From: Brachyspira hampsonii
GTDB taxonomy: Bacteria > Spirochaetota > Brachyspiria > Brachyspirales > Brachyspiraceae
Length of the DNA stretch: 64,000 bases
NCBI RefSeq assembly: GCF_001746205.1
Contig: NZ_MDCO01000012.1
Coordinates: 677,075 to 741,074 of the forward strand
Reading direction: 5' to 3'
Shown here: positions 27,391 to 36,662 of the stretch, piece by piece
Position numbering within the stretch: the stretch's first letter is position 1
How the letters are laid out: every line of letters starts with the position of its first letter
Notes under the pieces: model-generated
Told to the model about the DNA's origin: nothing
Database searches by the model: none
The model's input: only the letters and a program-made list of their open reading frames with translations
Position numbers and translations under genes: made by a program

Positions 27391-28005
27391 CTATTCCTGT
27401 TCAAAGGCTTCTATTTCCTGCATCATTTTTTCTAATTGAGCTAAACGCTCTTTAACTAATTTCAAAGCCTCATCACTTCTATCAAATTGTTCTTTAGTTT
27501 TATTGTATAGATCTGTATAAGCTACTTTAGCTTGATAAAGTTTATCTACCATAACTCTGTAATCTTTAGTTTCAGCTTTATACATTGCATTAGCTTCCTG
27601 ATATACTGTATCAGCTTTAGTAAATTCATCACTGTACATTACACTAGCTTTAATATCAATAGCGTTAGTTGCACTTTCATCAGTCTGTTTTTTTAGTATT
27701 TCAGAATATGGCGGTAAACCTTTGTCTAAAACCAAATTATAATTAGTCTCAGCAGTTAATAATAATTCTTTAGCTTTTTCTGCTTCATCTTCCTTTTCTT
27801 CTTTCATTATGATATCAGCTTCAGCATAGCCTTTTTCTGCTATATCAAAATCTTCCTGAGCAAATGTTTGTATCTCTGGATATTTGTTTACTACAGTATC
27901 TCTTAGAGCAGTTACTCTTTCATACTCCTTTACAGGCAAACCGCCGCATGAAATAAGCATAAAAGCTATTAAGGTGATAAAACCTATTTTCAACTTCAAT
28001 TTCAT
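27391..28005 (-). CDS. Helical lipoprotein (204 aa)
   Basis: The signal ends in FMLISC (Cys20) and GGLPVKEYERV follows. The mature protein is almost entirely helical, with evenly spaced A..Y..A/E residues (FDIAEKGYAEADIIM, LLTAETNYNLVLD, FTKADTVYQEANAMY, LYQAKVAYTDLYN), a pattern seen in spirochete DUF4398-like/TPR-like lipoproteins. It is the first gene of a two-gene unit with the LysM protein, 21 bases apart. The shared helical design suggests the two interact (inference). Confidence 0.75.
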   Translation of the reverse strand: MKLKLKIGFITLIAFMLISCGGLPVKEYERVTALRDTVVNKYPEIQTFAQEDFDIAEKGYAEADIIMKEEKEDEAEKAKELLLTAETNYNLVLDKGLPPYSEILKKQTDESATNAIDIKASVMYSDEFTKADTVYQEANAMYKAETKDYRVMVDKLYQAKVAYTDLYNKTKEQFDRSDEALKLVKERLAQLEKMMQEIEAFEQE

Positions 28006-28214
28006 AATCAGATTAATCCTCCAGTATTTATAAAATATATTTTATGGCTTTCAATTAAGTAAAACCATAATTATTAAAATAAGAAAAAAAAATAATTGCA
28101 TTTTATGAAAAAAAATGCAATTATGTTAACTATGTTATTATTAACGGTATAAAAGTCAATAGCTTTTGTAATTTTTTACTTATTTTACATATTAGATTAT
28201 TTATTTTTTTGACA

Positions 28215-28246
28215 AAAAAAGAGACTCTTTTAAAAAGTCTCTTTTT
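28215..28246 (-). terminator. Intrinsic terminator after the glutamate synthase gene
   Basis: aaaaagagact and agtctcttttt form the stem around ctttta; on the minus strand it ends in a T-run. It lies 24-55 bases past the stop at 28270. Confidence 0.85.
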
Positions 28247-28269
28247 ATAGAAATATTTATAAAGAAATA

Positions 28270-29694
28270 TTATTTATTCGATAAATATTTATCTATTCCG
28301 GCAGCAGCTTTTTTACCATCGCCAATAGCTAAAATAACAGTAGCAGCACCTCTTGCCGCATCTCCTCCAGCAAATACCCCTTCTATAGAAGTAGCACCTG
28401 TTTCTTCATCTATAACATAAGTTCCTTTTTTAGTAGTTTGTAATTCAGGCACTTTTCTAGCTATAAGAGGGTTAGGAGTAGTACCTATAGCAATTACAAT
28501 AGCATCAACTTCTATATCTTCAGTTTGACCTTCAACAGGAATTGGTTTTCTTCTTCCGTCTGCATCAGGCTCTCCAAGTTCCATAACTTGAGTTCTAACT
28601 GCTATAACATTATCATTTTCATCGCCTAATATTTCTAAAGGTGCTCTTAAAAATCTAAAATCAACACCTTCTTCCATAGCATGGTGAATTTCTTCTAATC
28701 TTGCAGGAAGTTCTTTCTCAGTTCTTCTGTATATTATGTATACTTTTTCTGCACCTAATCTTACAGCAGTTCTGCAGGCATCCATAGCAACATTACCGCC
28801 TCCCAATACAGCTACTCTTTTATGTCTTATAACAGGAGTATCTACTTCAGGGAATTTATAAGCTCCCATTAAATTAACTCTTGTTAAATACTCATTAGCA
28901 GAATAAACACCGCAGAAATGTTCGCCAGGCACATTTAAAAAAGCAGGAAGTCCCGCACCTGTTCCTAAGAATATGGCATCATATTCTTTTCTTAATTCAT
29001 TAAAATCTAAAGAAATACCTGCAACTTCATTAATTTTAAATTTTACACCATCTTTTTTAAGATTTTCTACTTCATGAGCTACTAATTCTTTTGGAAGACG
29101 AAACTCTGGAATACCGTACATTAATACGCCACCTATAGTATGCAAAGCCTCCAATACTGTAACATCATACCCTAATTTTATTAAATCTCCCGCACAAGCT
29201 AAACCTGCAGGACCTGCTCCGACTATACATACTTTTTTACCGTTTTTTTCTACTTTTAAATCTTCATGCTGAGCATGTTTTCTTTCATAGTCAGCTACAA
29301 ACATTTCTAGTTTACCAATAGCAACAGGTTCTAAGTTTTTACCAGTAGCTTTATCTTTAGCATTACCTACAACACATCTTTCTTCGCATTGTTCTTCCTG
29401 AGGGCATACTCTTCCGCATGCAGCAGGCAAAGCATTAGTTTCTTTTATTTTTTTGGCCGCTTCTAAAAACTTTCTTTCCGCTATAAGTCCTATAAATTCA
29501 GGAATTTTTACCTTAGCAGGACAGCCTTCCATACAATGAGGAACTTTACAGTCCAAACATCTTAAAGATTCCTGATATGCCTGTTCCTCAGTATATCCTA
29601 GAGGAACCTCTTTAAAATCTTTACTTCTTTCTTCCGGACTTCTAGTAGGCATTTCCTGTCTAGGTATTTCTCCTAATTTTGATCTTGGTGGCAT
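28270..29694 (-). CDS. gltD: NADPH-dependent glutamate synthase small (beta) subunit
   Basis: This flavoprotein passes electrons from NAD(P)H via FAD and [4Fe-4S] clusters. The N-terminus has the two Cys clusters CLDCKVPHCMEGCP (about residue 46) and CGRVCPQEEQCEERC (about 93). An FAD-binding GAGPAGLACAGDL (about 157) and an NADPH-binding GGGNVAMDACRTAVRLG (about 297) follow, then GVFAGGDAARG. 474 residues matches the TIGR01316 type (also called gltA). No large (glutaminase/synthase) subunit is adjacent, so it may act alone as an NADPH-ferredoxin oxidoreductase-like subunit or with a distant partner. Own terminator downstream. Confidence 0.9.
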   Translation of the reverse strand: MPPRSKLGEIPRQEMPTRSPEERSKDFKEVPLGYTEEQAYQESLRCLDCKVPHCMEGCPAKVKIPEFIGLIAERKFLEAAKKIKETNALPAACGRVCPQEEQCEERCVVGNAKDKATGKNLEPVAIGKLEMFVADYERKHAQHEDLKVEKNGKKVCIVGAGPAGLACAGDLIKLGYDVTVLEALHTIGGVLMYGIPEFRLPKELVAHEVENLKKDGVKFKINEVAGISLDFNELRKEYDAIFLGTGAGLPAFLNVPGEHFCGVYSANEYLTRVNLMGAYKFPEVDTPVIRHKRVAVLGGGNVAMDACRTAVRLGAEKVYIIYRRTEKELPARLEEIHHAMEEGVDFRFLRAPLEILGDENDNVIAVRTQVMELGEPDADGRRKPIPVEGQTEDIEVDAIVIAIGTTPNPLIARKVPELQTTKKGTYVIDEETGATSIEGVFAGGDAARGAATVILAIGDGKKAAAGIDKYLSNK

Positions 29695-29867
29695 ATATGT
29701 ATCTCCTATTTTAGGTATTTTTTATTTTGGCTTTTTTATTATTGCCAAAGATTATACTATAATTTTAAATATAATCAATGCTAATATTATTTTTTTATTT
29801 TGAAGTTTTTTATTATTAGATTAATATACCTAATATAAATGAATATTATTATATGCTGTAATAAAAT

Positions 29868-29915
29868 AAAAAACCGATCATTTAATTTAATGTGAATAAA
29901 AATGACCGGTTTTAT
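29868..29915 (-). terminator. Intrinsic terminator after the sialate lyase gene
   Basis: aaaaccgatca pairs (one G-U) with tgaccggtttt across a 20-base loop; T-run on the minus strand. It lies 22 bases past the stop at 29937. Confidence 0.8.
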
Positions 29916-29936
29916 ATAAAAATTATACAAAAATAA

Positions 29937-30851
29937 TTATTTTATACTGTTTATAGCATCATCTATCATTTTTGCACAATTTTCTATTTTCTTTTTATCT
30001 TCATCTATTATATTGCTTAATGGTTTTCTTACTCCGCCTAATTCTAAACCTTTTAATTTAAGAATAGCTTTCATTACGGCATACAAATTACCATGACATT
30101 CGCACATAGCATATATGATTCTATCTATTTTATACTGTATATCTCTTGCTTTTTCAAACTGACATTTATTAACAGCATCATTAGCAGCTAAGAATAATTC
30201 AGGCATTACGGCATAAGTACCGCCTATTCCTGCATCAGCACCTATTAATCTTCCTGCTACGAATTGTTCATCCGGTCCGTTAAATATGATGCTGTCATCG
30301 CCGCCTGCATCTTTAAACATTTGAATATCCTGTACAGGCATAGATGAGTTTTTTACACCTATAACTCTTGGGTTCTCTCTCATTTTTTTATAAAGATTAA
30401 CATTTAAAGCAACACCTGCAAGCTGAGGTATATTATATATAATAAAATCTGTATTAGGTGCAGCAGCACTTATATCATTCCAATATTCTGCTATAGAGTA
30501 GTCAGGGAGGTGGAAATATATAGGAGGAATAGAAGCTATAGCATCTACGCCCAATTTTTCAGCATGAGCTGCTAATTCGGCACTATCTGCAGTATTATTG
30601 CAGCCTACATGTGCTATGATAGTGATTTTACCTTTTGCTGCTTCCATAACATTTTCTAATACTAATTTTCTTTCTTCTTTACTATGGTAAATACATTCAC
30701 CTGAAGAACCGCCTACATATAAACCATTTACACCTTTGTCTATTAAATACTGTGTAAATTTTTTAACTCTTTCAGGGCTTATTTCTCCTTTTTCATCATA
30801 ACAAGCATAAAAGGCAGGAATAATTCCTTTGTACTTATCTAAGTTTCTCAT
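29937..30851 (-). CDS. nanA: N-acetylneuraminate lyase / dihydrodipicolinate synthase family
   Basis: A class I aldolase of the DapA/NanA superfamily, which cleaves sialic acid to N-acetylmannosamine and pyruvate if it is a true NanA. YVGGSSGECIYHS (about residue 47) binds the pyruvate carboxylate. IIYNIPQLAGVAL (about 137) holds the Tyr and the sialate-type 'NIP.L.G'. GVKNSS (about 165) holds the Schiff-base Lys. 304 residues. The Ser-Ser-Gly-Glu loop and YNIP favour NanA over DapA. Host mucin sialic acid is a plausible substrate for a gut spirochete. No other nan genes lie in the window. Confidence 0.85.
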   Translation of the reverse strand: MRNLDKYKGIIPAFYACYDEKGEISPERVKKFTQYLIDKGVNGLYVGGSSGECIYHSKEERKLVLENVMEAAKGKITIIAHVGCNNTADSAELAAHAEKLGVDAIASIPPIYFHLPDYSIAEYWNDISAAAPNTDFIIYNIPQLAGVALNVNLYKKMRENPRVIGVKNSSMPVQDIQMFKDAGGDDSIIFNGPDEQFVAGRLIGADAGIGGTYAVMPELFLAANDAVNKCQFEKARDIQYKIDRIIYAMCECHGNLYAVMKAILKLKGLELGGVRKPLSNIIDEDKKKIENCAKMIDDAINSIK

Positions 30852-31216
30852 GTTTTCTCTCCTATATTTTATTTTTTATTAAAATTTATCTTAATTTTTT
30901 TATTCATCAAAAATATATTAAATAATTTTAATTAAACCTTAGATTAACTTTTGCAACCGTGTGCATTATTTATATTATACATCATTAATAGTTTTTTTGT
31001 AAACTAATTTCATAAAAAAAATAGTAATATACTATGAAATTATCATAATTTTTATGAAAGGTATGAATTGTTTTATAAAATTGTTTTTATATAATTTTTT
31101 ATATAATATTATTTAAATATTAAAAGCTAAGAAATAAGACAATCCATCAGCTAAATAAATTTATTTGATGATTATAAGCATAACATATAATAATAAAAAA
31201 TAATTTTAATAAATCA
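30852..31216. other. AT-rich intergenic region without a gene
   Basis: This divergent gap between nanA (minus) and rpmB (plus) has no open frame with a ribosome site and no strong hairpin. It should hold the nanA promoter, but I see no convincing -35/-10 pair. Confidence 0.5.
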
Positions 31217-31245
31217 TTGACTAAAATCATTTTTTAATATATAAT
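31217..31245 (+). promoter_or_regulatory. Sigma70 promoter of rpmB
   Basis: TTGACT (31217-31222) and TATAAT (31240-31245) with a 17-base spacer, about 50 bases upstream of the rpmB start. Confidence 0.8.
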
Positions 31246-31295
31246 CACTGCATTATAATTGTAAACTAAATAATATTATTTTTTTGGAGGAAAAA

Positions 31296-31487
31296 ATGGC
31301 AAGAGTATGTGAAATATGCGGTAAAGGTAAGCAAAATGGTCATAGTGTAAGCCATTCTAATATAAAGACTAAACGCTCTTTTAATGCTAACTTACAAAAT
31401 GTAAAAATAGAAGTAAATGGTTCTGTAAAAAAAGCTTTAGTTTGTACTAAATGTATTAAAGGCAATAAAATTTCTAAAGCTAAATAA
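31296..31487 (+). CDS. rpmB: 50S ribosomal protein L28
   Basis: The start is ATG 31296 with ggagg six bases upstream; an in-frame TTG at 31284 overlaps that site. The 63-residue product has the L28 zinc-ribbon form, CEICGKG near residue 4 and CTKCIKG near 51, and the conserved [17 protein letters not shown] core that contacts 23S rRNA. The next gene, the IspH fusion, begins 35 bases downstream with no terminator between, so read-through is likely. Confidence 0.95.
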   Translation: MARVCEICGKGKQNGHSVSHSNIKTKRSFNANLQNVKIEVNGSVKKALVCTKCIKGNKISKAK

Positions 31488-31522
31488 TAATATTATTATT
31501 CCTTATAAAAAATTATAAACAA

Positions 31523-33268
31523 ATGAATGTAGATATAGGTAAATTTGCTGGTTTCTGTGACGGTGTGAAGTATGCTGTAGAAAATACTTTCTCTCAGGCT
31601 TCTAAAAAAGACAATGAAATATATATAGATGGACATTTAATACATAATCCTCAAACTCTTGATATGTTGGAAAATGTCGGTGTAAAAACTTATGAAGATG
31701 ATGAGGATATGTCTATTTTAGATGGAAAAACTGTTATTGTAAGAGCTCATGGTATATCGCCTCAAAGAAGAGAGGCTCTTTCAAGTCATGCCAAAAAAAT
31801 AGTAAATCTTACATGTAAATATGTTGCTAAAATTCAAGGACTTGTAAAAAAATATAGCTCTTTAGGATATAGAGTTATAGTAATAGGAAATCCTTCACAT
31901 CCTGAAATTATAGGCGTATGCGGATATGCTGATGATGTTTATGTTGTTTATAAAGATGAGGATTTAAATAAACTTCCAAATGATTCTAAAAAAGCTTTAA
32001 TCGTTGCTCAGACTACTTTGCAGAAATCTGTTTTTGACAAGTATGTAAATCAAATACAAAATAAATATAAAGATACAGAAATAATTATTAAAAATACTAT
32101 ATGTTCAGCTACGGATCAAAGACAAAATGAAGTATTAGAAATAGCAAAGAGAAATGATGTTGTACTTGTAATAGGCGGTTCTGAAAGTTCAAATACTAGA
32201 AATTTATATAATATAGCAGTAGCTATTAAGCCTGCATTTTATGTGGAATATAAAGAGGATTTGGATAAAATTGATTTATCAAACTATAAAAATATAGGTA
32301 TAATGGCTGGAGCATCTACTCCTGATTGGCTTATAGAGGATATAGCTCAAACTATAAAAGATAGATATGCCGGTAATTTTGTTAGGTTTATGTCAAGGAT
32401 ATTTGACTTTCTAAATTACGGTTATATATTCTTTTCTGTAGGTGCTTTTTTGATGTCTTATGCTATATATGATATATTATCTCAGCCTTTTCAATATCAA
32501 ATAGGCATTATAATATCTTTGTACTATTTATATATGAGTTTAGAAAATGGGTATAGTAATTATACTATAAAGATAAGCGATAAAAGAAGATATTTATTTT
32601 ATCAAGAGTATAAGATATTTTTTAGATTTTTAATATTGATGAGTGCTGTTCTTATGTTTTATTTTGCCTATAAGATTAATGTGGGAATATTGATGCTTTC
32701 AATTCTTTCGAGTTTGCTTGGAATGGGATATAATATTAGTTTTGAAAATAAATCAAGATTTGAAAGTTCTTTTTTCTTCAGGTTATTTAAAAAACTCATA
32801 CCTTTTAAAGCCATAGTAATATCTGTTGCTGTTACTGTATTATTAAATGGTTCAATATTTATTATGCATAGAAATATATTAAAAGAAAAACCGTTTTTAT
32901 ATTTATTTTCTATATTGACAGTATTTTTATTTATGTTTATAAGACAGGCTTTAATTGAAATAAAATTTTCTCAAAGTGATAAAATTGCAGGTGCTGTAAC
33001 TTTAACTACATATATAGATTCTAATAAATTAGCATTTATAACAGGTATAATACCTATTGTTTTAGCTTTGTTTATGCTAGCGGGTATTATAATAGGCAAA
33101 TTCCCATTAGAGATTAATAAATTGAAATATTGTATTCCAATTATATACAGCAGTATAATTTCATTTGTTGTGATGAAAAAGAAGATAATAACAAGCAGAC
33201 ATTTATTTTCTATATTGATAGATTCACCGCTTTATATATTATTTTTAGCGGCATTAATTAATATTTAA
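31523..33268 (+). CDS. ispH: IspH (HMBPP reductase) fused to a UbiA-like membrane domain
   Basis: Residues 1-285 are IspH, the last enzyme of the MEP isoprenoid pathway, with its three cluster cysteines (C12 in AGFCDGV, C98 in NLTCKYV, C194 in NTICSAT), the histidines H41, H76 and H126, and SHPEIIG, QTT and GASTP motifs. Residues about 290-581 add some eight membrane helices. Their loops recall UbiA prenyltransferases: ENGYSNYTIKISDKRR stands where UbiA has NDxxDxxxD, and IEIKFSQSDKIAGAVTL where it has the second DxxxD...G..TL. Both Asp motifs are degenerate. The frame is continuous, so this is a true fusion. 581 residues is about twice the size of IspH. Confidence 0.9.
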   Translation: MNVDIGKFAGFCDGVKYAVENTFSQASKKDNEIYIDGHLIHNPQTLDMLENVGVKTYEDDEDMSILDGKTVIVRAHGISPQRREALSSHAKKIVNLTCKYVAKIQGLVKKYSSLGYRVIVIGNPSHPEIIGVCGYADDVYVVYKDEDLNKLPNDSKKALIVAQTTLQKSVFDKYVNQIQNKYKDTEIIIKNTICSATDQRQNEVLEIAKRNDVVLVIGGSESSNTRNLYNIAVAIKPAFYVEYKEDLDKIDLSNYKNIGIMAGASTPDWLIEDIAQTIKDRYAGNFVRFMSRIFDFLNYGYIFFSVGAFLMSYAIYDILSQPFQYQIGIIISLYYLYMSLENGYSNYTIKISDKRRYLFYQEYKIFFRFLILMSAVLMFYFAYKINVGILMLSILSSLLGMGYNISFENKSRFESSFFFRLFKKLIPFKAIVISVAVTVLLNGSIFIMHRNILKEKPFLYLFSILTVFLFMFIRQALIEIKFSQSDKIAGAVTLTTYIDSNKLAFITGIIPIVLALFMLAGIIIGKFPLEINKLKYCIPIIYSSIISFVVMKKKIITSRHLFSILIDSPLYILFLAALINI

Positions 33269-33342
33269 TTTATAGAGTCCAATAATTGCAAAAACAGAAA
33301 AATTAATATTGTAATTTTATCAATTAATACCGCTGATTATTT

Positions 33343-34110
33343 TTAATTTTTTTTCATAAAAAGCGAAGATGAAGAAGAAGCTGCCAAATGATTTCTTCTT
33401 AAATCTATAAGTTCAAATATTGTAGCAGATGATAAGCTTTCTCTTAAAGCTTTAGGCGATTTTAAGAGTTTGATGATCTCTTCATTAACCATCCATTCTT
33501 CATCATAAACATTGCTCATAGAATCTCTAGGAGCATAAATCATATTACTTCTAGCTAATACTATAAATCTGTTATTTTCATCATAGTATCCAAGTTCGCC
33601 TATAAAATATGCATGAGGCATAGCCAAATTAACATATCTATCACCATAAATATAATTAACTTCTATTTCTTTATGAATTTCTCCATTAGTAATATCATAA
33701 CCAAATACATGGAATATTCTTACAGATATTCTTTTTCCTTTTAAAGAATGGTAATTTATATCTTCATCGGATATATCCCAATAGAAAAAACACCATTCAG
33801 GATCACGCATCATAAGCACTAATTTTGTTTCTTTATATCTATCCGGCAATTCTCTTACTATATCAACTTCATCAGGTATATATTCATCTTTTCTGGCTTC
33901 TTCTTTTATTTCTTTTATCTCTTTTTCTATTTCTTTTTCAGATTTTTTCTTTGATTGTACTTTTTTGGCAGTAGTTTTCTTAGCGGCAGCTGATTTTACA
34001 GTAGCTTTTTTTGAAGTGCCTTCTGCTTTTTTTACAGCAGCTTTTTTTGAAGTTTCTGTTTTTTTATCAGCAGTTTTTTCAGATGCTTTTTCTGTTTTTT
34101 TAGTGGCCAT
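33343..34110 (-). CDS. DUF4912 protein with histone-H1-like basic tail
   Basis: The first 75 residues are Lys/Ala/Thr-rich (repeats of KKA, AKKTTAKK, KKTE), resembling bacterial H1-like tails that bind nucleic acid. Residues about 85-230 form a DUF4912 domain: LPDRYKETKLVLMMRDPEWCFFYWDIS, then ISVRIFHVFGYDI and AYFIGELGYYDENNRFIVLARSN. DUF4912 has no established biochemical function. No signal peptide or membrane helix. The combination suggests a DNA- or polyphosphate-associated cytoplasmic protein (inference). Solitary minus-strand gene. Confidence 0.8.
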   Translation of the reverse strand: MATKKTEKASEKTADKKTETSKKAAVKKAEGTSKKATVKSAAAKKTTAKKVQSKKKSEKEIEKEIKEIKEEARKDEYIPDEVDIVRELPDRYKETKLVLMMRDPEWCFFYWDISDEDINYHSLKGKRISVRIFHVFGYDITNGEIHKEIEVNYIYGDRYVNLAMPHAYFIGELGYYDENNRFIVLARSNMIYAPRDSMSNVYDEEWMVNEEIIKLLKSPKALRESLSSATIFELIDLRRNHLAASSSSSLFMKKN

Positions 34111-34265
34111 AAAATTTCTCCATAAATTTATATTTTACAAAAATATTATAGAACAAATACTTTTATTGTCAAGAATTAAATTTAGTTTTTTACTTTTTTA
34201 GTTTTACTAGATTTTAATTATTACGATAATATTAAATACCATATATATTAAAAATTGGAGAATTA

Positions 34266-34799
34266 ATGAAGAAAATAATTATATTTCTACTGTTTATATG
34301 CAATGTTATAGCATTTTCTCAAGAAAATTTTGTAGTACCTATAACACCTAGTAAAGATCAGGAATTAGATAAGGCTGCAGGATATTCTACTACATTATCT
34401 AAGTTTGACGGCAGTATGAATTCTTATATAAGATTAAAAGCATATATAAATATATTAGATTCTAAAGGAATGGCGGCATTAAAGCAGCATCCTTCATATC
34501 CGAAATTGGGCGATGTATATATGTACGGTGCTATATATTTAACTAAAGAGTTTAAAGAAGATAAAATTATTGAATTATATAAAAAAGCATTGGAGTTGAG
34601 AGCAGATCCCAATTCTAATTATCAATTAGCATCTATTTATAAAAGAAAATTTGATGCTGCTGTGAAGAAAAATGATGCAGAAAAAGAGCAGGAATATGGA
34701 AAAAATGTATATGAATATTTAAATAAGTATCTTGTTTTATCTGGAAATAATTCAAAAAAATATCAGGAAATATTAGAATATTTTAGTGTTTATAAATAA
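34266..34799 (+). CDS. Exported TPR-like protein (177 aa)
   Basis: A signal peptide (MKKIIIFLLFICNVIAFS, cleavage near residue 18) precedes a helical protein with TPR-like spacing in the C-terminal half (DVYMYGAIYLTKEFKEDKIIELYKKALEL then NYQLASIYKRKFDAAVKKN). It probably works in the periplasm as a protein-protein scaffold. Not recognised further. The tRNA-Asn gene with its own promoter follows 66 bases after the stop. Confidence 0.7.
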   Translation: MKKIIIFLLFICNVIAFSQENFVVPITPSKDQELDKAAGYSTTLSKFDGSMNSYIRLKAYINILDSKGMAALKQHPSYPKLGDVYMYGAIYLTKEFKEDKIIELYKKALELRADPNSNYQLASIYKRKFDAAVKKNDAEKEQEYGKNVYEYLNKYLVLSGNNSKKYQEILEYFSVYK

Positions 34800-34817
34800 A
34801 AAAATATGTTTTATCTA

Positions 34818-34845
34818 TTGACATTTTTTTTGCTTATGCTATAAT
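34818..34845 (+). promoter_or_regulatory. Promoter of tRNA-Asn
   Basis: TTGACA (34818-34823) and TATAAT (34840-34845), 16-base spacer, 20 bases before the tRNA 5' end. Confidence 0.9.
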
Positions 34846-34865
34846 ACTTAAACATTAAATGATAA

Positions 34866-34938
34866 TCCGAGATAGCTCAGTCGGTAGAGCAGGTGACTGT
34901 TAATCACCGGGTCGCAGGTTCGAGCCCTGTTCTCGGAG
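34866..34938 (+). tRNA. tRNA-Asn (anticodon GTT)
   Basis: A 73-base cloverleaf: acceptor arms TCCGAGA (34866-34872) and TCTCGGA (34931-34937), discriminator G, D-arm GCTC...GAGC, anticodon loop CTGTTAA with GTT, and T-arm with GGTTCGAGCCC. The genomic sequence after the discriminator is CA, so the 3' CCA is at least partly added after transcription. A promoter lies upstream and a terminator 8 bases downstream. Confidence 0.97.
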
Positions 34939-34945
34939 CATTTTT

Positions 34946-34972
34946 AAGCCCCTATTAAAGGGGCTTTTTTAT
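34946..34972 (+). terminator. Intrinsic terminator of tRNA-Asn
   Basis: aagcccct and aggggctt with an ATTAA-type loop, then a T-run of six. Confidence 0.95.
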
Positions 34973-34985
34973 TTATTAGTATTAA

Positions 34986-36662
34986 TTATTTCTTCTTCAC
35001 ATACTTATTTATAAATCTGCTTATAATCATAATGAATCCCATTATTGCTGACAAGGCAAATCCTATCATTCCTATAACAGATGTTCCATGAAAAAGGGGA
35101 GGCATTTTACTTGTTATTATTAAAGCACTTGCTAGTATTAAAGAAGCTAAAACTATAGAATAGCTTAATCTATCTGCTAATCCATCTAAAGTAGAAGATA
35201 ATGATTCTAGATTTTTATGCTCCATCTGAACTTTTACACTGCCTTTCTTTATAACTGATAGTAAATTCTCCAAGTCAGACGGAAATTCTTTTATTATATA
35301 GCTGTAATCATATAGCAGCTTTTTAATCTGTTTTAATAAATTATTAGGCTTCATTTGTTCTTTAACATATCTGAATGCAAATGGCTTAATATGTTCTATT
35401 AATTTAACATCTTTATCTAAATTTCTAGCAACTCCCTCAAGAACTATCAAAGATTTTATTAAAAGCATGATATTGCTAGGCAAAGTTAAACGAAATTCTC
35501 TTATTATACCTATAAGTTCATTGAATACATCTTCTATATTTATATTATCCAAAGGCATATCTACATATTTACTCACCAATATAAATATAGCCATATTAAA
35601 TTCATCGATATTATTTATTTCACCATGATAGCATAAATCAAGTATTGATTTAGATAATTCCAAATAATCGGCAGAACTTATACTCATAATCAAAGAAGAA
35701 AAAGCATCTTTAGAGTTAGGTGGAATAAATCCTATCATACCAAAATCTAAAAAACATAATACATTATTTTCTAAAGCCATTAAATTACCCGGATGCGGAT
35801 CTGCATGGAAAAAGCCTAACATAAATATCTGTTCCAATACAGCATCTATACCTATGGAAACAAGTTTTTTTCTGTCATATCTAGTATCGTTTTCTTCAAT
35901 ATCAGAGATTTTTATTCCTTCTATATATTCCATAGTTAATATGTTTTTTGTACTGTATTCATTGTATATTTTTGCTATTTTTATATTTTTATTATTTTCA
36001 AAGAATTTGGCAAATTTTAGAGTATTATTTTTTTCAAAGTTAAAATCTAATTCCTGAATAAGCTGAGATTTAAATGCCGCTATCAATTTTTGAGGCTGCA
36101 TTAATGCAAATTCTTCATTATATCTTTCTATTATGTTTGAAAGCCATACTATAATTTCTATATCTGTAAGTATATTTTCTTCTATATTAGGTCTTTTTAC
36201 TTTTATAGCTACTTTTTCTCCATTTTTTAATACAGCAGTATGAACCTGAGATATAGAAGCACTTGCTTTAGGTGTTAATTCAAATGATTCAAAAAAATCT
36301 TCTATTTTCCCTCCAAGTTCTTCTTCTATAATACTTTTAGCAATATTTTCATCAAAAGGTTTCACATGATTTTGCAGTTTGCTTAATTCAGTTGTAATAT
36401 CTTTTGAAAGTATATCATTTCTATTTGAAAGTATTTGCCCTAACTTAATGAATGTAGTTCCTAACTCTTCGCAAGCCATTCTGATTCTTTCGGCTTTGCT
36501 GTATTTTCTTAAATCAATTCCTTTATATTTTATATTAATTTTATTTATTGGATTTTTTATTATTTTTAATATAGGAGTTATAGCTATAATATCTCTGAAT
36601 CCGTAAGCTATTATTATAGAGATAATTTCTCTAGCTCTGTTTATAGATTTTATGTTATTCAT
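34986..36662 (-). CDS. UbiB/AarF (ABC1/ADCK) family atypical kinase
   Basis: The ABC1 family supports isoprenoid-quinone or lipid homeostasis; members are ATPases with a kinase-like fold. The family's KxGQ motif is in FIKLGQILSNR (about residue 71); the Lys of VAIKVKRPNI (about 150) binds ATP; and GFFHADPHPGNLM (about 287) with LCFLDFGMIG carries the catalytic Asp and metal ligands. Two C-terminal membrane helices (about 500-550) anchor it. 558 residues is normal. The phasin-like gene lies 106 bases upstream on the same strand, a pairing seen elsewhere in this family. Confidence 0.9.
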   Translation of the reverse strand: MNNIKSINRAREIISIIIAYGFRDIIAITPILKIIKNPINKINIKYKGIDLRKYSKAERIRMACEELGTTFIKLGQILSNRNDILSKDITTELSKLQNHVKPFDENIAKSIIEEELGGKIEDFFESFELTPKASASISQVHTAVLKNGEKVAIKVKRPNIEENILTDIEIIVWLSNIIERYNEEFALMQPQKLIAAFKSQLIQELDFNFEKNNTLKFAKFFENNKNIKIAKIYNEYSTKNILTMEYIEGIKISDIEENDTRYDRKKLVSIGIDAVLEQIFMLGFFHADPHPGNLMALENNVLCFLDFGMIGFIPPNSKDAFSSLIMSISSADYLELSKSILDLCYHGEINNIDEFNMAIFILVSKYVDMPLDNINIEDVFNELIGIIREFRLTLPSNIMLLIKSLIVLEGVARNLDKDVKLIEHIKPFAFRYVKEQMKPNNLLKQIKKLLYDYSYIIKEFPSDLENLLSVIKKGSVKVQMEHKNLESLSSTLDGLADRLSYSIVLASLILASALIITSKMPPLFHGTSVIGMIGFALSAIMGFIMIISRFINKYVKKK

